Assembly (NCBI RefSeq): GCF_002224225.1 | Contig: NZ_NJGG01000001.1 | Coordinates: 124,001 to 188,000 of the forward strand | Source of the DNA: Polynucleobacter cosmopolitanus | Lineage (GTDB): Bacteria; Pseudomonadota; Gammaproteobacteria; Burkholderiales; Burkholderiaceae | Length of the DNA stretch: 64,000 bases | Direction: 5' to 3' | In this document: piece after piece, positions 27,564-40,514 of the stretch | How the letters are laid out: each line of letters begins with the position of its first letter | Position numbering within the stretch: the stretch's first letter is position 1 | The notes under the pieces: generated by a model | Told to the model about the DNA's origin: nothing | Databases searched by the model: none | The model's input: only the letters and a program-made list of their open reading frames with translations | Position numbers and translations under genes: made by a program

Positions 27564-28859
27564 ATGCAAACAGAATTAGCTCCTCAATTTATAGGCACCC
27601 CTGATGGCACGATGGTTCAAAGTATTTTGAGCAAATGCGTGCATTGTGGTTTTTGTACAGCAACCTGCCCCACCTATCAGCTACTGGGTGATGAATTAGA
27701 TGGTCCACGTGGACGTATTTATTTGATCAAACAAATCGCTGAAGGCAAGCAAGCCACTGAAAAAACCAGAGAACACTTGGATCGCTGCTTGACCTGCCGC
27801 AACTGCGAAAGCACCTGTCCTAGTGGCGTTGACTATGGCCACTTGATTGATATTGGTCGTAAATGGGCTGAAGAACAAACCAATCCAAGACCATTCATGG
27901 AAAGAATGCTTCGCAAAGCCTTGGCCAATGGCTTAACAAACAAAACTCTGTTTGATAACGCGATGCGCATCGGAAGAATTGTGCGCCCTCTCATGCCAGC
28001 AGCCATCAAGCAAAAAATTCCTCAAGGAAAAAATCCTGGCACAAGACCTGCGGCCAACTTAAATAAAACCAAAATGTTGATCTTGGAAGGTTGTGTTCAA
28101 CCGGGCATGCTGCCCAATATCAATAACGCAAGCTTCAGGGTGATGTCTCACTTGGGCGTTGATGTTTTAGCAGCCCCTAAAGCTGGTTGTTGTGGCGCTC
28201 TGAAATACCATTTGAACGAACAAGAAGCTGGCTTGAATGATATGCGTCGCAATATTGACGCATGGTGGCCATACATTGAAGGAACTGCTCCTGAATGCCA
28301 AGGAGAGAAGGTTCAGGCCATCTTGATGAACGCCTCAGGCTGCGGCGTCACCATCAAAGAATATGGTCACATCCTAAAAGACGACCCCATCTACGCCAAA
28401 AAAGCTCAAGTCATCTCAGACCTCTGCAAAGACTTGGTCGAAGTTTTACCTCAGTATCTTGAAAAGCTTCAAGGTTTGGTTGGCGATCGAGCAAAACAAG
28501 AAGGTGTGATTTTCCATCCACCTTGCACTTTGCAGCATGGTCAGAAAATCAAAGGCCAGTTAGAAGGCATGCTTGGAAAACTTGGTATCAGCATCAATAC
28601 ATGCGAAGACAGCCATTTATGTTGTGGATCAGCTGGTACTTATTCGATTTTGCAAGCGGATCTATCGAAACAATTAAAAGAGCAAAAACTGAATAATCTT
28701 CAGCAAGCCGTCAATGAGCATCAAGCGCAAAGAATTGTTTCTGCCAACGTTGGCTGTATCACGCATTTACAAAATGAAACAACACCTGTTGAACATTGGA
28801 TTGAACTGATTGATTCTCTCATCGAGAAGAACATGGGACATGTCAGCACTTCAAAATAA
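27564..28859 (+). CDS. glcF: Glycolate oxidase iron-sulfur subunit GlcF
   Basis: Carries electrons from GlcDE to the membrane quinone pool. The 431-residue protein has two ferredoxin-type [4Fe-4S] motifs near the N-terminus (CVHCGFCTATCP and CLTCRNCESTCP) and two CCG domains (KAGCCGALKYH and HLCCGSAGTY). The ATG at 27564, just after the glcE stop, is preferred over an in-frame upstream codon at 27531 that would overlap glcE. The last 20 bases overlap the start of yggS. Confidence 0.94.
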   Translation: MQTELAPQFIGTPDGTMVQSILSKCVHCGFCTATCPTYQLLGDELDGPRGRIYLIKQIAEGKQATEKTREHLDRCLTCRNCESTCPSGVDYGHLIDIGRKWAEEQTNPRPFMERMLRKALANGLTNKTLFDNAMRIGRIVRPLMPAAIKQKIPQGKNPGTRPAANLNKTKMLILEGCVQPGMLPNINNASFRVMSHLGVDVLAAPKAGCCGALKYHLNEQEAGLNDMRRNIDAWWPYIEGTAPECQGEKVQAILMNASGCGVTIKEYGHILKDDPIYAKKAQVISDLCKDLVEVLPQYLEKLQGLVGDRAKQEGVIFHPPCTLQHGQKIKGQLEGMLGKLGISINTCEDSHLCCGSAGTYSILQADLSKQLKEQKLNNLQQAVNEHQAQRIVSANVGCITHLQNETTPVEHWIELIDSLIEKNMGHVSTSK

Positions 28860-29553
28860 TTTAAATGCCATCAAAGAGCGCATCCATCAAGCTGCCATCG
28901 CTTGTGGACGCTCTGCGCAAGACATTAAGTTACTAGCGGTCTCTAAGACATTTCCAGCAGAAGATGTCAGGGATGCTCACTCTCTTGGTCAAACATGCTT
29001 TGGTGAAAACTATGTTCAAGAAGGTGTTGCCAAAGTATTAGAACTAAAAGATTTGCGCTCAAGCCTTGAGTGGCACTTTATCGGCCCGATTCAAAGTAAC
29101 AAATCGAAAGATGTGGCAGAAAACTTTGACTGGGTGCACAGCATTGATCGCATCAAAATTGCGCAACGCTTAAATGATCAGAGACCCTCTCATTTGCCGC
29201 CATTAGAAGTTTGCGTGCAAGTGAACATCAGTGGCGAAGCATCCAAGAGTGGTATTGGGCCAGACGAGCTTTTAGATATCTGCCAAAAAATATCAGCCAT
29301 GCCCCATCTGCACCTAAGAGGCCTCATGAGTATTCCAGAGCCCACAGATGATGTGCAATCTCAAAGAAAGTCTCACCAACAATTACGTGAGCTTTTAAGT
29401 CAGTTACAGAAATCCACTGCACTGGATCATCAAAAGATCCAGTTAGATACTTTATCTATGGGCATGTCTTCAGATATTGAAGCAGCGATTGCAGAAGGTA
29501 GTACGATGGTGCGTGTTGGCACAGCAATTTTCGGCAAAAGAACATATTTATGA
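28840..29553 (+). CDS. yggS: YggS family pyridoxal phosphate homeostasis protein
   Basis: Single-domain fold-type III PLP-binding protein without known catalytic activity that buffers pyridoxal phosphate and affects amino-acid pools. The 237-residue protein has the PLP lysine in KLLAVSKTFPAEDV, the GENYVQEG motif, HFIGPIQSNKSK and the C-terminal LSMGMSSDIEAAIAEGSTMVRVGTAIFG. The ATG at 28840 gives the family length and overlaps glcF by 20 bases. An ATGA overlap links it to proC, the usual pairing. Confidence 0.93.
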   Translation: MSALQNNLNAIKERIHQAAIACGRSAQDIKLLAVSKTFPAEDVRDAHSLGQTCFGENYVQEGVAKVLELKDLRSSLEWHFIGPIQSNKSKDVAENFDWVHSIDRIKIAQRLNDQRPSHLPPLEVCVQVNISGEASKSGIGPDELLDICQKISAMPHLHLRGLMSIPEPTDDVQSQRKSHQQLRELLSQLQKSTALDHQKIQLDTLSMGMSSDIEAAIAEGSTMVRVGTAIFGKRTYL

Positions 29554-30398
29554 CTTCATTAGCAAATTTAAAAATCGGCTTTATTGGTGGCGGAAACATG
29601 GCCAGCGCTTTGATTGGTGGTCTGATCAATCAGGGGGCTTTGGCAAAAAATATGTTTGTCGCTGATCCATTTGATCAAACGCGCCAGCGCCTTGAAAGAG
29701 ACCTCTCCATCATCTGTGCCGCTTCAGTTGATAAGCTAGCACCACACATTGAAAACTGTGATGTTCTTGTGATGGCTGTTAAGCCGCAACAATTTAAAGA
29801 AGCAGCTACTGAGTTAGCACTTGTGCTGAAATCGATCACAAGCAAACCTCTTTGCTTGAGCGTGGCTGCCGGAATTAAAACAGCTGATATGGCCAAGTGG
29901 CTTGGTCACCAAAGAATCATCCGTGCCATGCCCAACACGCCCGCCCTGATTGGCGAGGGCATGACTGGCTTATTTGCAGATAGCAATATCAGCGCTACAG
30001 ATAAATCACTAGCGAGCTCCATTTGTGAAGCCGTGGGCAAGATTGTTTGGGTGGATTCTGAAAAACAAATGGACGACATCACCGCGGTATCTGGCAGTGG
30101 TCCAGCCTATGTATTTGCCTTCTTGGAATCTCTTGAAAAAGCGGCGATTGCACAAGGTCTCTCACAAGAGCAAGCCCGTCTGTTAGCAATACAAACCTTG
30201 CAGGGGGCCGCCAAGCTTGCAGCTCAATCTTCAGAGTCACCAGCAACTCTCAGAGAGCGTGTGACCTCAAAGGGCGGCACCACCTATGCGGCACTCACTG
30301 TTCTTGAGCAAGAATCTTGGGCCAACATCATGATGAAAGCGGTTGCAGCCGCCAGCGATCGCAGTGAAGCCATGGGCGAAGAATTCAGTAAGCAGTAG
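29550..30398 (+). CDS. proC: Pyrroline-5-carboxylate reductase
   Basis: Last step of proline synthesis: NAD(P)H reduction of pyrroline-5-carboxylate. The 282-residue protein has the N-terminal Rossmann motif GFIGGGNMASALIGG, the VMAVKPQQ loop, SGSGPAYVFAFLESL and the P5CR signature region ESPATLRERVTSKGGTTYAAL. It overlaps yggS by 4 bases. It converges on ubiA with a 25-base gap in which no clear terminator is seen. Confidence 0.94.
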   Translation: MTSLANLKIGFIGGGNMASALIGGLINQGALAKNMFVADPFDQTRQRLERDLSIICAASVDKLAPHIENCDVLVMAVKPQQFKEAATELALVLKSITSKPLCLSVAAGIKTADMAKWLGHQRIIRAMPNTPALIGEGMTGLFADSNISATDKSLASSICEAVGKIVWVDSEKQMDDITAVSGSGPAYVFAFLESLEKAAIAQGLSQEQARLLAIQTLQGAAKLAAQSSESPATLRERVTSKGGTTYAALTVLEQESWANIMMKAVAAASDRSEAMGEEFSKQ

Positions 30399-30423
30399 TT
30401 TGGAGTTTTGCTGTTTTTAAATG

Positions 30424-31272
30424 CTAATAGGCAAAGGCGATGGCCAAAAACAGGCTCATGCCAAACCAATTGTTTCTTCTAAATGCCAAAAAGCATTTTT
30501 CTTTTTGACGATCTTTGATCAGTTGGAAATAATAAATAGCCAGCAAAAAGGCCAATCCTAAAAAGATCCAAAAGATTGTAGGGAATGCCAACAACCATCC
30601 AAGCACAGCAAAGCTAAGAAGGCAGATGCCGTAGCAAATGCAAATGGCCAAAACATCAAACCGCCCAAATGTGATGGCAGACGTCTTGATACCCAACTTC
30701 ACATCATCATCCCGATCAACCATGGCATAGGCGGTATCGTAAGCAATCGCCCAAGCGATGTTTGCAAGCACCAGCAACCATGCGTGAGCAGGTATCTCGT
30801 TCAAAACGGCCGCAAAGGCCATGGGGATACCGAACGAAAAAGCAATGCCCAAAATGGCTTGAGGGATTGAGAAAAATCGTTTAGTGAAAGGATAAACAAT
30901 TGCAATGGCTACTGCGGGAACAGATAGAAGTTTTGTGAAGGTGTTGAGTGGCAAAATCAAGATGAACGCCACAATCGCAAGCATTGCCGCAATGATCAAG
31001 GCTTCTACGGGCTTGACCCTTCCTGCAGTGATGGGGCGATCTTGGGTTCTTGAAACATGCTTATCAAAGTCTTTGTCAGCATAATCATTGATGGCACAAC
31101 CAGCGCTTCTCATCAAAAAGCAACCCAAAACAAAAATAATCAGATGGGATGCTTTTGGCTGACCAATCGATGCAATCCATAAACCCCATAAAGTTGGCCA
31201 CAAGACCAATAAGGTGCCAATCGGTTTATCAAATCGAATCAGCGCTAAATAATCAGACAACCTTGAAGACAT
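30424..31272 (-). CDS. ubiA: 4-hydroxybenzoate polyprenyltransferase
   Basis: Membrane prenyltransferase that attaches the polyprenyl tail to 4-hydroxybenzoate in ubiquinone synthesis. The 282-residue protein is strongly hydrophobic with about eight to nine membrane segments and both aspartate-rich motifs: NDYADKDFD and [14 protein letters not shown]. Its ATG overlaps the stop codon of oxyR by one base (TAATG), so it is the last gene of a recG-oxyR-ubiA run. Confidence 0.93.
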   Translation of the reverse strand: MSSRLSDYLALIRFDKPIGTLLVLWPTLWGLWIASIGQPKASHLIIFVLGCFLMRSAGCAINDYADKDFDKHVSRTQDRPITAGRVKPVEALIIAAMLAIVAFILILPLNTFTKLLSVPAVAIAIVYPFTKRFFSIPQAILGIAFSFGIPMAFAAVLNEIPAHAWLLVLANIAWAIAYDTAYAMVDRDDDVKLGIKTSAITFGRFDVLAICICYGICLLSFAVLGWLLAFPTIFWIFLGLAFLLAIYYFQLIKDRQKEKCFLAFRRNNWFGMSLFLAIAFAY

Positions 31273-32189
31273 TACAAGAATTCCACCCCAGTCATACCAG
31301 AATTTTTAATGGCATCCGCTAAAGCGTGCATGGCTTTTGTTCTGGCGTAACTTTTACGCCAAGCCAAGACCACGCGACGCTTTGGAATCGGATTGGCAAA
31401 AGGAATGTAGCGAATCAAACCATGGCTATTAGCATCATCAGGAATCGATGTGATTGGCATGATGCTGATACCAATACCGCCAGCCACCATCTGCCTGATA
31501 GTTTCTAAAGAGGATCCTTCAAAAGTACTGAGCTCTCCATCTTTTTGATTTTTCTGCATGTCAGGACAAATATCTAAAACCTGATCTCTGAAGCAATGCC
31601 CTTCGCCCAACAACAATGTTTTTTGTGATTGCAATTCATTATGCTGAATGATGGATAGGGTTTGCCAAGGATGTCCTTGAGGCACCGCGACCATAAAACC
31701 TTCTTCATACAAAGGTAAAACCTCAAGACCACTTTGTGAAAATGTATCAGCCATGATCGCAGCATCAATATCACCTTGCTTTAAAAGCTCTAAAAGCTTT
31801 GAGGTGAAATTTTCTTGAAGGTACAAAGGCATCTGCGGTAAAGCTTCACGAGATTTAGCAATCAACTTTGGCAACAAATAAGGCGCAATCGTGTAGATGG
31901 TTCCTAGACGCACAGGCCCTGAAAGAGGATCTTGACCATGTTGAGCCAGGTGCTTGATGACCTGAGCATCATCTAAAACCTTTTGGGCCTGATGAATGAT
32001 TGTCTGGCCCAAGGCAGTGATGGCTAGTTCAGAACCAGAACGCTCAAAAATTTGGACATTGAGTTCGTCTTCTAACTTTTTGATCGCAACTGACAAGGTC
32101 GGCTGAGACACAAAACAGGCCTCAGCTGCTCGGCCAAAGTGGCGCTCTCTTGCAACGGCAACGATATATCTAAGTTCTGTGAGTGTCAT
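31272..32189 (-). CDS. oxyR: Hydrogen peroxide-sensing LysR-type regulator OxyR
   Basis: LysR-type activator of peroxide-defence genes. The 305-residue protein has an N-terminal winged helix-turn-helix ([20 protein letters not shown]) and a substrate-binding fold. The two redox-active cysteines fall at residues 199 and 208 in [14 protein letters not shown], the same numbering as in E. coli OxyR, and [20 protein letters not shown] follows as in that protein. This makes OxyR far more likely than another LysR member. It lies 12 bases after recG, an arrangement found in other Burkholderiales. No catalase or peroxiredoxin gene is in the window. Confidence 0.92.
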   Translation of the reverse strand: MTLTELRYIVAVARERHFGRAAEACFVSQPTLSVAIKKLEDELNVQIFERSGSELAITALGQTIIHQAQKVLDDAQVIKHLAQHGQDPLSGPVRLGTIYTIAPYLLPKLIAKSREALPQMPLYLQENFTSKLLELLKQGDIDAAIMADTFSQSGLEVLPLYEEGFMVAVPQGHPWQTLSIIQHNELQSQKTLLLGEGHCFRDQVLDICPDMQKNQKDGELSTFEGSSLETIRQMVAGGIGISIMPITSIPDDANSHGLIRYIPFANPIPKRRVVLAWRKSYARTKAMHALADAIKNSGMTGVEFL

Positions 32190-32201
32190 ACAGAGAGGAT
32201 A

Positions 32202-34271
32202 TCAAGCTTTTAGGTATTCAGCACGATTACCCAACCAACGCAATAAATGTTCCTGGGCAATATCGGGATGACTGATGAGAAGTTGCTTGGCCAACTCTTG
32301 AGTTTTTTCAATCAGCCAAGATTCTTTTTGTAAATCGATGAATCGCAACATCGCATCACCCGATTGCTTTGAGCCTAGCAATTCACCCGGTCCGCGCAAA
32401 GCCAAATCTCGCTCAGCAATCACAAAACCATCTTGCGTCTCTTTAAGGGTCTGCAAACGCTCTTTTGCTGCCATTGATAGCTCTGGACCATACAGCAAGA
32501 TACACACCGACTCTGCTGAGCCTCGTCCGACTCGACCTCTTAATTGATGAAGCTGCGAGTAACCGAATCTTTCCGCATGCTCAATGATCATCAATGAGGC
32601 ATTGGGCACATCAACCCCCACCTCAATCACCGTTGTGGCCACCAATACCTGAATGTCTCCCGCTGCAAATGCTTGCATCACTGCATTTTTTTCAGCTCCC
32701 TTTAAGCGACCATGCACCAAACCAATCGATACCCCAGGCAAAGCCTCTTGCAGTGCCGCGTGAGTCTCCACGGCTGTTTTTAGCTGCAAGACCTCAGACT
32801 CTTCAATCAAAGGGCACACCCAATAAACTTGGCGCCCTTTATTTAACTCAGACACCAAACCCAAGACCAACTCTTGGCGACGCTCATTTTTAACTAATTT
32901 GGTGACAATCGGAGTTCTACCAGGTGGCAATTCATTGATGACAGACACCTCTAGGTCAGCATAAAAAGTCATCGCCAAAGTTCTTGGTATCGGCGTTGCG
33001 GACATCATCAACTGATGACAATCAACTTCCACGTCATCAATCTTTTGCTGCAAACGCAAACGCTGCTTGACCCCAAATCGGTGTTGCTCATCAATCACTG
33101 CAAACCCAAGCCTTGCGAACTCAACTCCTTCTTGAATCAATGCATGCGTACCAATCACCAACTGCGCTTGACCATTCGAGATCAGCTCCTGAGCCTCTCT
33201 TTTTTCTTTGGCTTTCAAAGAGCCCGTTAACCAGGCGATCTTCACACCCAAAGGCTCAAGCCAATTTTTTAATTTGCGGTAGTGTTGCTCTGCGAGTATT
33301 TCTGTTGGCGCCATGATCGCTGCTTGATAGCCATGATCAATGCAATGAAGGGCCGCCAAAGTAGCAACCACTGTTTTACCGCTACCAACATCACCCTGTA
33401 AAAGCCGGTTCATTGGATATGACTCGCCCAAGTCTTTCAGAATACCCAGCCATGATTGCTGCTGAGCATTGGTCAATTGAAAAGGCAATTGCTTTAAGAA
33501 ATTCTCCAGCACGCCACCCTTGATGGCCTGCTGACTCATGCGCACAGCTTGGCGTGCCAGACGCTTTTCACGAGCCTGCAAAAGAGATAACTGCTGAGCC
33601 AACAACTCTTCTATCTGAACACGCCTCCAAGCTGGATGATGACGATCCTGAATCGCTGCCAAATCATCGGATTTGCCTGGCTGGTGCAAAGTATTTAAAG
33701 CATCCCACAAACTTGGAATGCTCAAACCTACAAAAGTACTTGTCATGACTTCTCTGGGCAAAAGATCTTTTAAATGTGACTGCAATTCATCATCTTTAAA
33801 CGCTTTGCTGATGGCCTGACGAATCACGTGCTGACCAACCCCTGCTACGGTTGAATACACCGGCGTCAAGGTGGTTGGTAATGGCGCATCAGGGCTCACT
33901 GCTTTAACTCCTGGATGGACCATCTCGGGGCCATAAAAACCATCCCTGATTTCACCGCGTACCCTCAAATTAACCCCAACAGCCATTTGCTTTTGTTGGC
34001 TGGGATAGAAATTCAACCATCTCAGGAATAACTCATCCCCATGCTCATCCCTGATGACAACCAATAATTGCCTTCTGGGACGAAACAAAACCTCTTGCTT
34101 GATCACAACCCCTTGCACCTGAAAGGTCAATCCACCAAAAGTGCCAACAGCCTGCCCAATGGTTGATAATTTGGTTTCGTCCTCATAACGAATCGGTAGA
34201 TGCAAAACGCAGTCCAAGCTGGAATGTAATCCTAGCTTTTCTAATGAGGGTGAACTGGCTTTTTTGGTCAT
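32202..34271 (-). CDS. recG: ATP-dependent DNA helicase RecG
   Basis: Branch-migrating helicase that remodels stalled forks and R-loops. The 689-residue protein has an N-terminal wedge (OB-fold) domain, then superfamily 2 helicase motifs: Walker [21 protein letters not shown] box [32 protein letters not shown] and QLRGRVGRG, followed by the RecG C-terminal region [20 protein letters not shown]. It is divergent from queA with a 32-base gap and heads the recG-oxyR-ubiA run. Confidence 0.95.
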   Translation of the reverse strand: MTKKASSPSLEKLGLHSSLDCVLHLPIRYEDETKLSTIGQAVGTFGGLTFQVQGVVIKQEVLFRPRRQLLVVIRDEHGDELFLRWLNFYPSQQKQMAVGVNLRVRGEIRDGFYGPEMVHPGVKAVSPDAPLPTTLTPVYSTVAGVGQHVIRQAISKAFKDDELQSHLKDLLPREVMTSTFVGLSIPSLWDALNTLHQPGKSDDLAAIQDRHHPAWRRVQIEELLAQQLSLLQAREKRLARQAVRMSQQAIKGGVLENFLKQLPFQLTNAQQQSWLGILKDLGESYPMNRLLQGDVGSGKTVVATLAALHCIDHGYQAAIMAPTEILAEQHYRKLKNWLEPLGVKIAWLTGSLKAKEKREAQELISNGQAQLVIGTHALIQEGVEFARLGFAVIDEQHRFGVKQRLRLQQKIDDVEVDCHQLMMSATPIPRTLAMTFYADLEVSVINELPPGRTPIVTKLVKNERRQELVLGLVSELNKGRQVYWVCPLIEESEVLQLKTAVETHAALQEALPGVSIGLVHGRLKGAEKNAVMQAFAAGDIQVLVATTVIEVGVDVPNASLMIIEHAERFGYSQLHQLRGRVGRGSAESVCILLYGPELSMAAKERLQTLKETQDGFVIAERDLALRGPGELLGSKQSGDAMLRFIDLQKESWLIEKTQELAKQLLISHPDIAQEHLLRWLGNRAEYLKA

Positions 34272-34303
34272 TGATAAAATCTTTATATTCCCATGGTACA
34301 GCG

Positions 34304-36492
<2,189 letters not shown>

Positions 36493-36521
36493 AATCAGAC
36501 TTTCTACTTGGAGGAAATAAG

Positions 36522-36842
36522 ATGTTGATCAGTAACGCATATGCACAGACAGCCGGAGCAGAATCTGGCGGATTAATGGGTTTTATACCTTTGATATTGA
36601 TGTTTGTCGTTTTGTATTTTGTGATGATTCGTCCACAAATGAAGCGCCAAAAAGAAGTTAGAAACATGCTTGAGGCACTAGCCGTTGGTGATGAGGTTGT
36701 GACTGTTGGCGGCCTAATGGGTAAAGTAACCACCCTAAAAGATCCGTATGTAACAGTTGAACTACTGCCAGGAACAGAAGTAAAGATGCAAAAAAATGCA
36801 ATTACAGCTGTTTTGCCAAAAGGCACGATCAAAGAAATCTAA
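36522..36842 (+). CDS. yajC: Preprotein translocase subunit YajC
   Basis: Small inner-membrane partner of SecDF. The 106-residue protein has one membrane segment (LMGFIPLILMFVVLYFVMI, about residues 19-37) followed by the typical RPQMKRQKEVRNMLEALAVGDEVVTVGG cytoplasmic domain, here quoted only in part by its key motif RPQMKRQKE. A Shine-Dalgarno GGAGG lies just before the ATG. It precedes secD by 12 bases. Confidence 0.95.
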   Translation: MLISNAYAQTAGAESGGLMGFIPLILMFVVLYFVMIRPQMKRQKEVRNMLEALAVGDEVVTVGGLMGKVTTLKDPYVTVELLPGTEVKMQKNAITAVLPKGTIKEI

Positions 36843-36854
36843 GAAAGTTTCAGC

Positions 36855-38711
36855 ATGAACCGTTACCCGCTGTGGAAATACCTCGTCATTGTTATAGCGC
36901 TTGTTATTGGAGCCCTATACACTCTTCCTAACTTTTTCGGAGAGGCCCCGGCAGTTCAAATCTCAGCGGGTAAAGTCACTGTAAAGATTGACAGCAATAT
37001 GCAAGAGCGCATTGCTGACATCTTAAAAAGTGCGCAAATTGATCCAAAAGGTATCCAATTTGAACGCATTGGTGCTAACGGCACAATCAAGATTCGTCTT
37101 GCCAGCACTGATACTCAATTAAAAGCCAAGGATGTTTTACAAAAATCCTTGAACCCAGATAGCAATGATCAAAGTTATGTCATCGCGCTTAATCTGATCT
37201 CCAATACACCCGCCTGGCTCACCTCCATCGGTGCCATGCCAATGTATTTGGGCCTTGACCTAAGAGGCGGCGTTCACTTCCTTTTACAAGTGGACATGCG
37301 AGGCGCACTACAAAAGAAATTAGAGAGCTTGAGCACCGATACTCGGTCACAGCTTCGTGAAAAAGGTTTACGTCACTCTGGCATCGAGCGTCAGGGAGAC
37401 ACCATTGTTGTTAGATTCCCTAACCAAGAAGATGCCACAAGCGCCAGAGCTTTACTGAATACCAATTTGCAAAGTCTTGACTTCAATGTTGAGAAGTCTG
37501 CAGATGGCTTCAAATTGGTCGGTAAATTCAAAGATTCAGCGGTCAAAGAAGTTCAAGAAAATGCTGTCAAACAAAACATTTCCACACTGCACAATCGCGT
37601 GAATGAATTAGGCGTGGCAGAGCCAGTGATTCAGCAGCAAGGTCAAGACAGAATCATTGTGCAATTGCCAGGTGTACAAGATACAGCCAGAGCAAAAGAC
37701 ATCATCGGACGAACTGCCACCCTTGAATCTCGCTTAGCAGACCCAGTCAAAACATATTTACTCTCCGGCGAACAGCCTCCTCCCGGCTCTGATGTTTTCA
37801 AAACCGGTGACGGCCGTCAGGTTGTATTTAAGAAGTCAGTGATTTTCAGTGGCGATCGAATCACCAGCGCGTCAGCAGGCTTTGATTCAAATCAGCGTCC
37901 AGCCGTTAGCATCACTCTTGATTCTGCAGGTGGACGAGTGATGCAAGAGATCACTCGCGAAAATATTGGCAAGCCCATGGGCATGATTCTTTTTGAAAAG
38001 GGTCGTGGCGAAGTATTAACAGTTGCAACGATTCAAAGCGAGTTTGGTTCAAAGTTTCAAATCACTGGCCAGCCAAGCACTGACAGTGCTAATGACTTAG
38101 CTCTATTACTGCGTGCAGGCTCATTGGCAGCTCCAATGGAAATCATTGAAGAAAGAACCATTGGCCCTAGCTTGGGCGCTGAAAATATTTCAATGGGCTT
38201 TAACTCCGTGATTTATGGATTTATCGCCATTGCGATATTCATGATTGTTTATTACATGTTGTTCGGGGTTTTTTCCGTCATCGCTTTATCAGTCAACCTA
38301 TTCTTGCTTGTGGCAATTCTTTCAATGCTTCAAGCAACCTTGACACTCCCTGGTATTGCTGCGATGGCTCTTGCTCTTGGTATGGCGATTGACTCAAACG
38401 TTCTCATCAATGAGCGTATTCGTGAAGAATTGCGCGCAGGAGCCACCCCACAAGCCGCTATTGCAACGGGCTTTGAAAAAGCTTGGGGAACCATCCTTGA
38501 CTCAAACATCACCACCTTGATTGCAGGTGTTGCTTTATTGGCATTTGGCTCAGGCCCCGTTAGAGGCTTTGCTGTTGTGCACAGCTTGGGCATCTTGACC
38601 TCGATGTTCTCAGCGGTATTTTTTGCAAGAGGCCTTGCCAATCTTTGGTACGGTCGCAAGAAGAAATTAGATAACTTATCTATTGGCGAAGTTTGGCGCC
38701 CTACTGAATAA
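36855..38711 (+). CDS. secD: Protein translocase subunit SecD
   Basis: Uses the proton motive force to help complete protein export through SecYEG. The 618-residue protein has an N-terminal membrane segment (YLVIVIALVIGALYTLP), a large periplasmic domain beginning with LGLDLRGGVHFLLQVD, and five further membrane segments in the C-terminal 200 residues with the RND motifs ALALGMAIDSNVLINERIRE. The order yajC-secD-secF and the 12-base gap to secF mark an operon. Confidence 0.96.
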   Translation: MNRYPLWKYLVIVIALVIGALYTLPNFFGEAPAVQISAGKVTVKIDSNMQERIADILKSAQIDPKGIQFERIGANGTIKIRLASTDTQLKAKDVLQKSLNPDSNDQSYVIALNLISNTPAWLTSIGAMPMYLGLDLRGGVHFLLQVDMRGALQKKLESLSTDTRSQLREKGLRHSGIERQGDTIVVRFPNQEDATSARALLNTNLQSLDFNVEKSADGFKLVGKFKDSAVKEVQENAVKQNISTLHNRVNELGVAEPVIQQQGQDRIIVQLPGVQDTARAKDIIGRTATLESRLADPVKTYLLSGEQPPPGSDVFKTGDGRQVVFKKSVIFSGDRITSASAGFDSNQRPAVSITLDSAGGRVMQEITRENIGKPMGMILFEKGRGEVLTVATIQSEFGSKFQITGQPSTDSANDLALLLRAGSLAAPMEIIEERTIGPSLGAENISMGFNSVIYGFIAIAIFMIVYYMLFGVFSVIALSVNLFLLVAILSMLQATLTLPGIAAMALALGMAIDSNVLINERIREELRAGATPQAAIATGFEKAWGTILDSNITTLIAGVALLAFGSGPVRGFAVVHSLGILTSMFSAVFFARGLANLWYGRKKKLDNLSIGEVWRPTE

Positions 38712-38723
38712 AAGGAAAACAAC

Positions 38724-39701
38724 ATGGAATTTTTTCGCATTCGCCGTGACATTCCCTTTATGCGCCATGCTTTGGTGCTTAATGCGATTTCCGCGATCAC
38801 TTTTTTAGCCGCTGTCTTTTTTCTAGTAACCAAAGGCTTACATCTATCTGTGGAGTTCACAGGTGGCACAGTCATGGAAATCAGCTATCAACAAGCAGCC
38901 CCGTTAAACTCTATCAGAGCAGACTTAAGCAAACTGGGCTACCAAGATATTCAAGTTCAAAACTTTGGTAGCTCAAAAGACGTGCTGATTCGCTTGCCAC
39001 TTCAAAGAGATGCTCAAGGTAAAGCCATCTCATCTTCACAGCAAAGCAATCAAGTGCTCGAGACACTCAAAGCCTCGAGCTCTGACGTTACCCTCAAACG
39101 TGTTGAATTCGTAGGGCCTCAAGTGGGTAAAGAATTGGCAACTGATGGCTTACTTGCTCTGCTATTCGTTATTCTGGGTATTGTTATTTACCTGTCCATT
39201 CGCTTCGAATGGAAGTTTGCTGTGGCAGGCATTTTGGCCAACCTTCACGACGTTGTGATCATTTTGGGATGCTTTGCTTTGTTCCAGTGGGAATTCTCAC
39301 TATCAGTCTTGGCCGCCGTTCTGGCCGTTCTTGGATACTCAGTGAACGAGTCAGTGGTTATTTTTGACCGTATCAGAGAAAACTTCCGCAAGTACAGAAA
39401 AATGGAAGTGTCTGCAGTGATTGATAACGCGATCACCAGCACCACCAGTAGAACGATCATCACTCACGGCAGCACACAGATGATGGTTTTAGCGATGTTG
39501 CTGTTTGGTGGTCCAACGCTTTACTACTTCTCTTTGGCCCTGACCATCGGCATCTTATTTGGTATCTACTCTTCGGTTTTCGTTGCCGCGGCCTTGGCCA
39601 TGTGGTTTGGCATCAAACGCGAAGATCTCGTTTCTGCTGACGCAAAAGCCAGCGCAACTGCTACTAAAACTGATGACCCTAATTTTGGTGCTCAAGTTTA
39701 A
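38724..39701 (+). CDS. secF: Protein translocase subunit SecF
   Basis: Partner of SecD in the SecDF-YajC complex. The 325-residue protein has an N-terminal membrane segment, the periplasmic motif HLSVEFTGGTVMEISY and five C-terminal membrane segments with GYSVNESVVIFDRIRENFRK, the SecF counterpart of the proton-relay motif. It closes the queA-secF cluster and is followed by a strong terminator at 39728-39754. Confidence 0.96.
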   Translation: MEFFRIRRDIPFMRHALVLNAISAITFLAAVFFLVTKGLHLSVEFTGGTVMEISYQQAAPLNSIRADLSKLGYQDIQVQNFGSSKDVLIRLPLQRDAQGKAISSSQQSNQVLETLKASSSDVTLKRVEFVGPQVGKELATDGLLALLFVILGIVIYLSIRFEWKFAVAGILANLHDVVIILGCFALFQWEFSLSVLAAVLAVLGYSVNESVVIFDRIRENFRKYRKMEVSAVIDNAITSTTSRTIITHGSTQMMVLAMLLFGGPTLYYFSLALTIGILFGIYSSVFVAAALAMWFGIKREDLVSADAKASATATKTDDPNFGAQV

Positions 39702-39727
39702 ATACTTCTTAAGCATCTCTTTCAAAT

Positions 39728-39754
39728 AAAAAAGCGGGCAATGCCCGCTTTTTT
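39728..39754. terminator. Bidirectional intrinsic terminator after secF
   Basis: AAAAAAGCGGGC, loop AAT, GCCCGCTTTTTT: a 12-base symmetric stem with A and T tracts, so it can stop transcription from secF (+) and from the TerC gene (-). Confidence 0.92.
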
Positions 39755-39804
39755 ATTGTCTTCCTCGATAACTGTTAATCAGTAACTAATTTAGTCATTG
39801 TTAT

Positions 39805-40491
39805 TTAAATAGTTACTGCAGCTTTTTTACTGGCTTTCTTTGAAAGCTTGAACTGAAGGGCTGTCACAGCAATAGCAAACATCCATGGAGATAGTTTGAG
39901 TATCCAAGGATCTACACCTGCAAGCATGTCAACAAACAAGATCTCTTTCAAAACCATTTGAACAGATACAGCAAATAGAACAAAGCCACCGATAAAAACC
40001 GCGTTAGGCCAACGATCCAAAATCTTGGTCACCATGCTAGAACCGAAAATAACCACTGGGATACTGATCAATAGACCCATGATGATGAAGCCCCAATTAC
40101 CATTTGCTGCTGCAGCAATGCCCAGGGCGTTATCAACACCCATGACAGCATCAGCAATCACAATGGTTGTAATGGCTGACCAAAATGTATCGGCTGATTT
40201 AACTTCTTCGTGATCGTCCTGGAAGGCTAGCTTCCAACCAATCCATACCAAAGCAATACCGCCCACAAGTCTTAAACCAGGAAGCATCATGAGGTAAGTG
40301 ATGATAGCGACAGAAATAAAACGAATCGCGATGGCGCCAAAGGTGCCCCAGAAAATTGCTTTCTTACGCAAATGTGGTGGCAAACGATTGGCTGCCATAC
40401 CAATCACTAATGCGTTGTCTCCTGCGAGCACTAGGTCGATGAGAATAATCGCCAAAACAGCCCAAATAGCATCAATGGACATGAAATCCAT
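39805..40491 (-). CDS. TerC/Alx family membrane protein, probable manganese exporter
   Basis: Inner-membrane protein of 228 residues with about seven membrane segments. The two internally repeated acidic motifs of the TerC family are seen: LVLAGDNALVIGMA near the N-terminus and ADAVMGVDNALGIAAAA in the middle, each placing aspartates inside the membrane. Family members of this size under a yybP-ykoY riboswitch (for example Alx) export Mn2+. The riboswitch found directly upstream therefore makes manganese the likely substrate; that step is inference. The start is preceded by AAGGAAA. It stands alone between two strands' operons. Confidence 0.88.
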   Translation of the reverse strand: MDFMSIDAIWAVLAIILIDLVLAGDNALVIGMAANRLPPHLRKKAIFWGTFGAIAIRFISVAIITYLMMLPGLRLVGGIALVWIGWKLAFQDDHEEVKSADTFWSAITTIVIADAVMGVDNALGIAAAANGNWGFIIMGLLISIPVVIFGSSMVTKILDRWPNAVFIGGFVLFAVSVQMVLKEILFVDMLAGVDPWILKLSPWMFAIAVTALQFKLSKKASKKAAVTI

Positions 40492-40514
40492 AGAGTTTCC
40501 TTTTTATAGTATTT

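Noticed and set aside
34163..34303. Upstream extension of queA by 47 codons
   Set aside because: The extra residues overlap recG and do not match the QueA N-terminus; the ATG at 34304 gives the family start.
38330..38875. 181-codon frame opposite the secD/secF junction
   Set aside because: Both SecD and SecF are intact here with conserved membrane motifs; the opposite frame is a codon-bias artefact.
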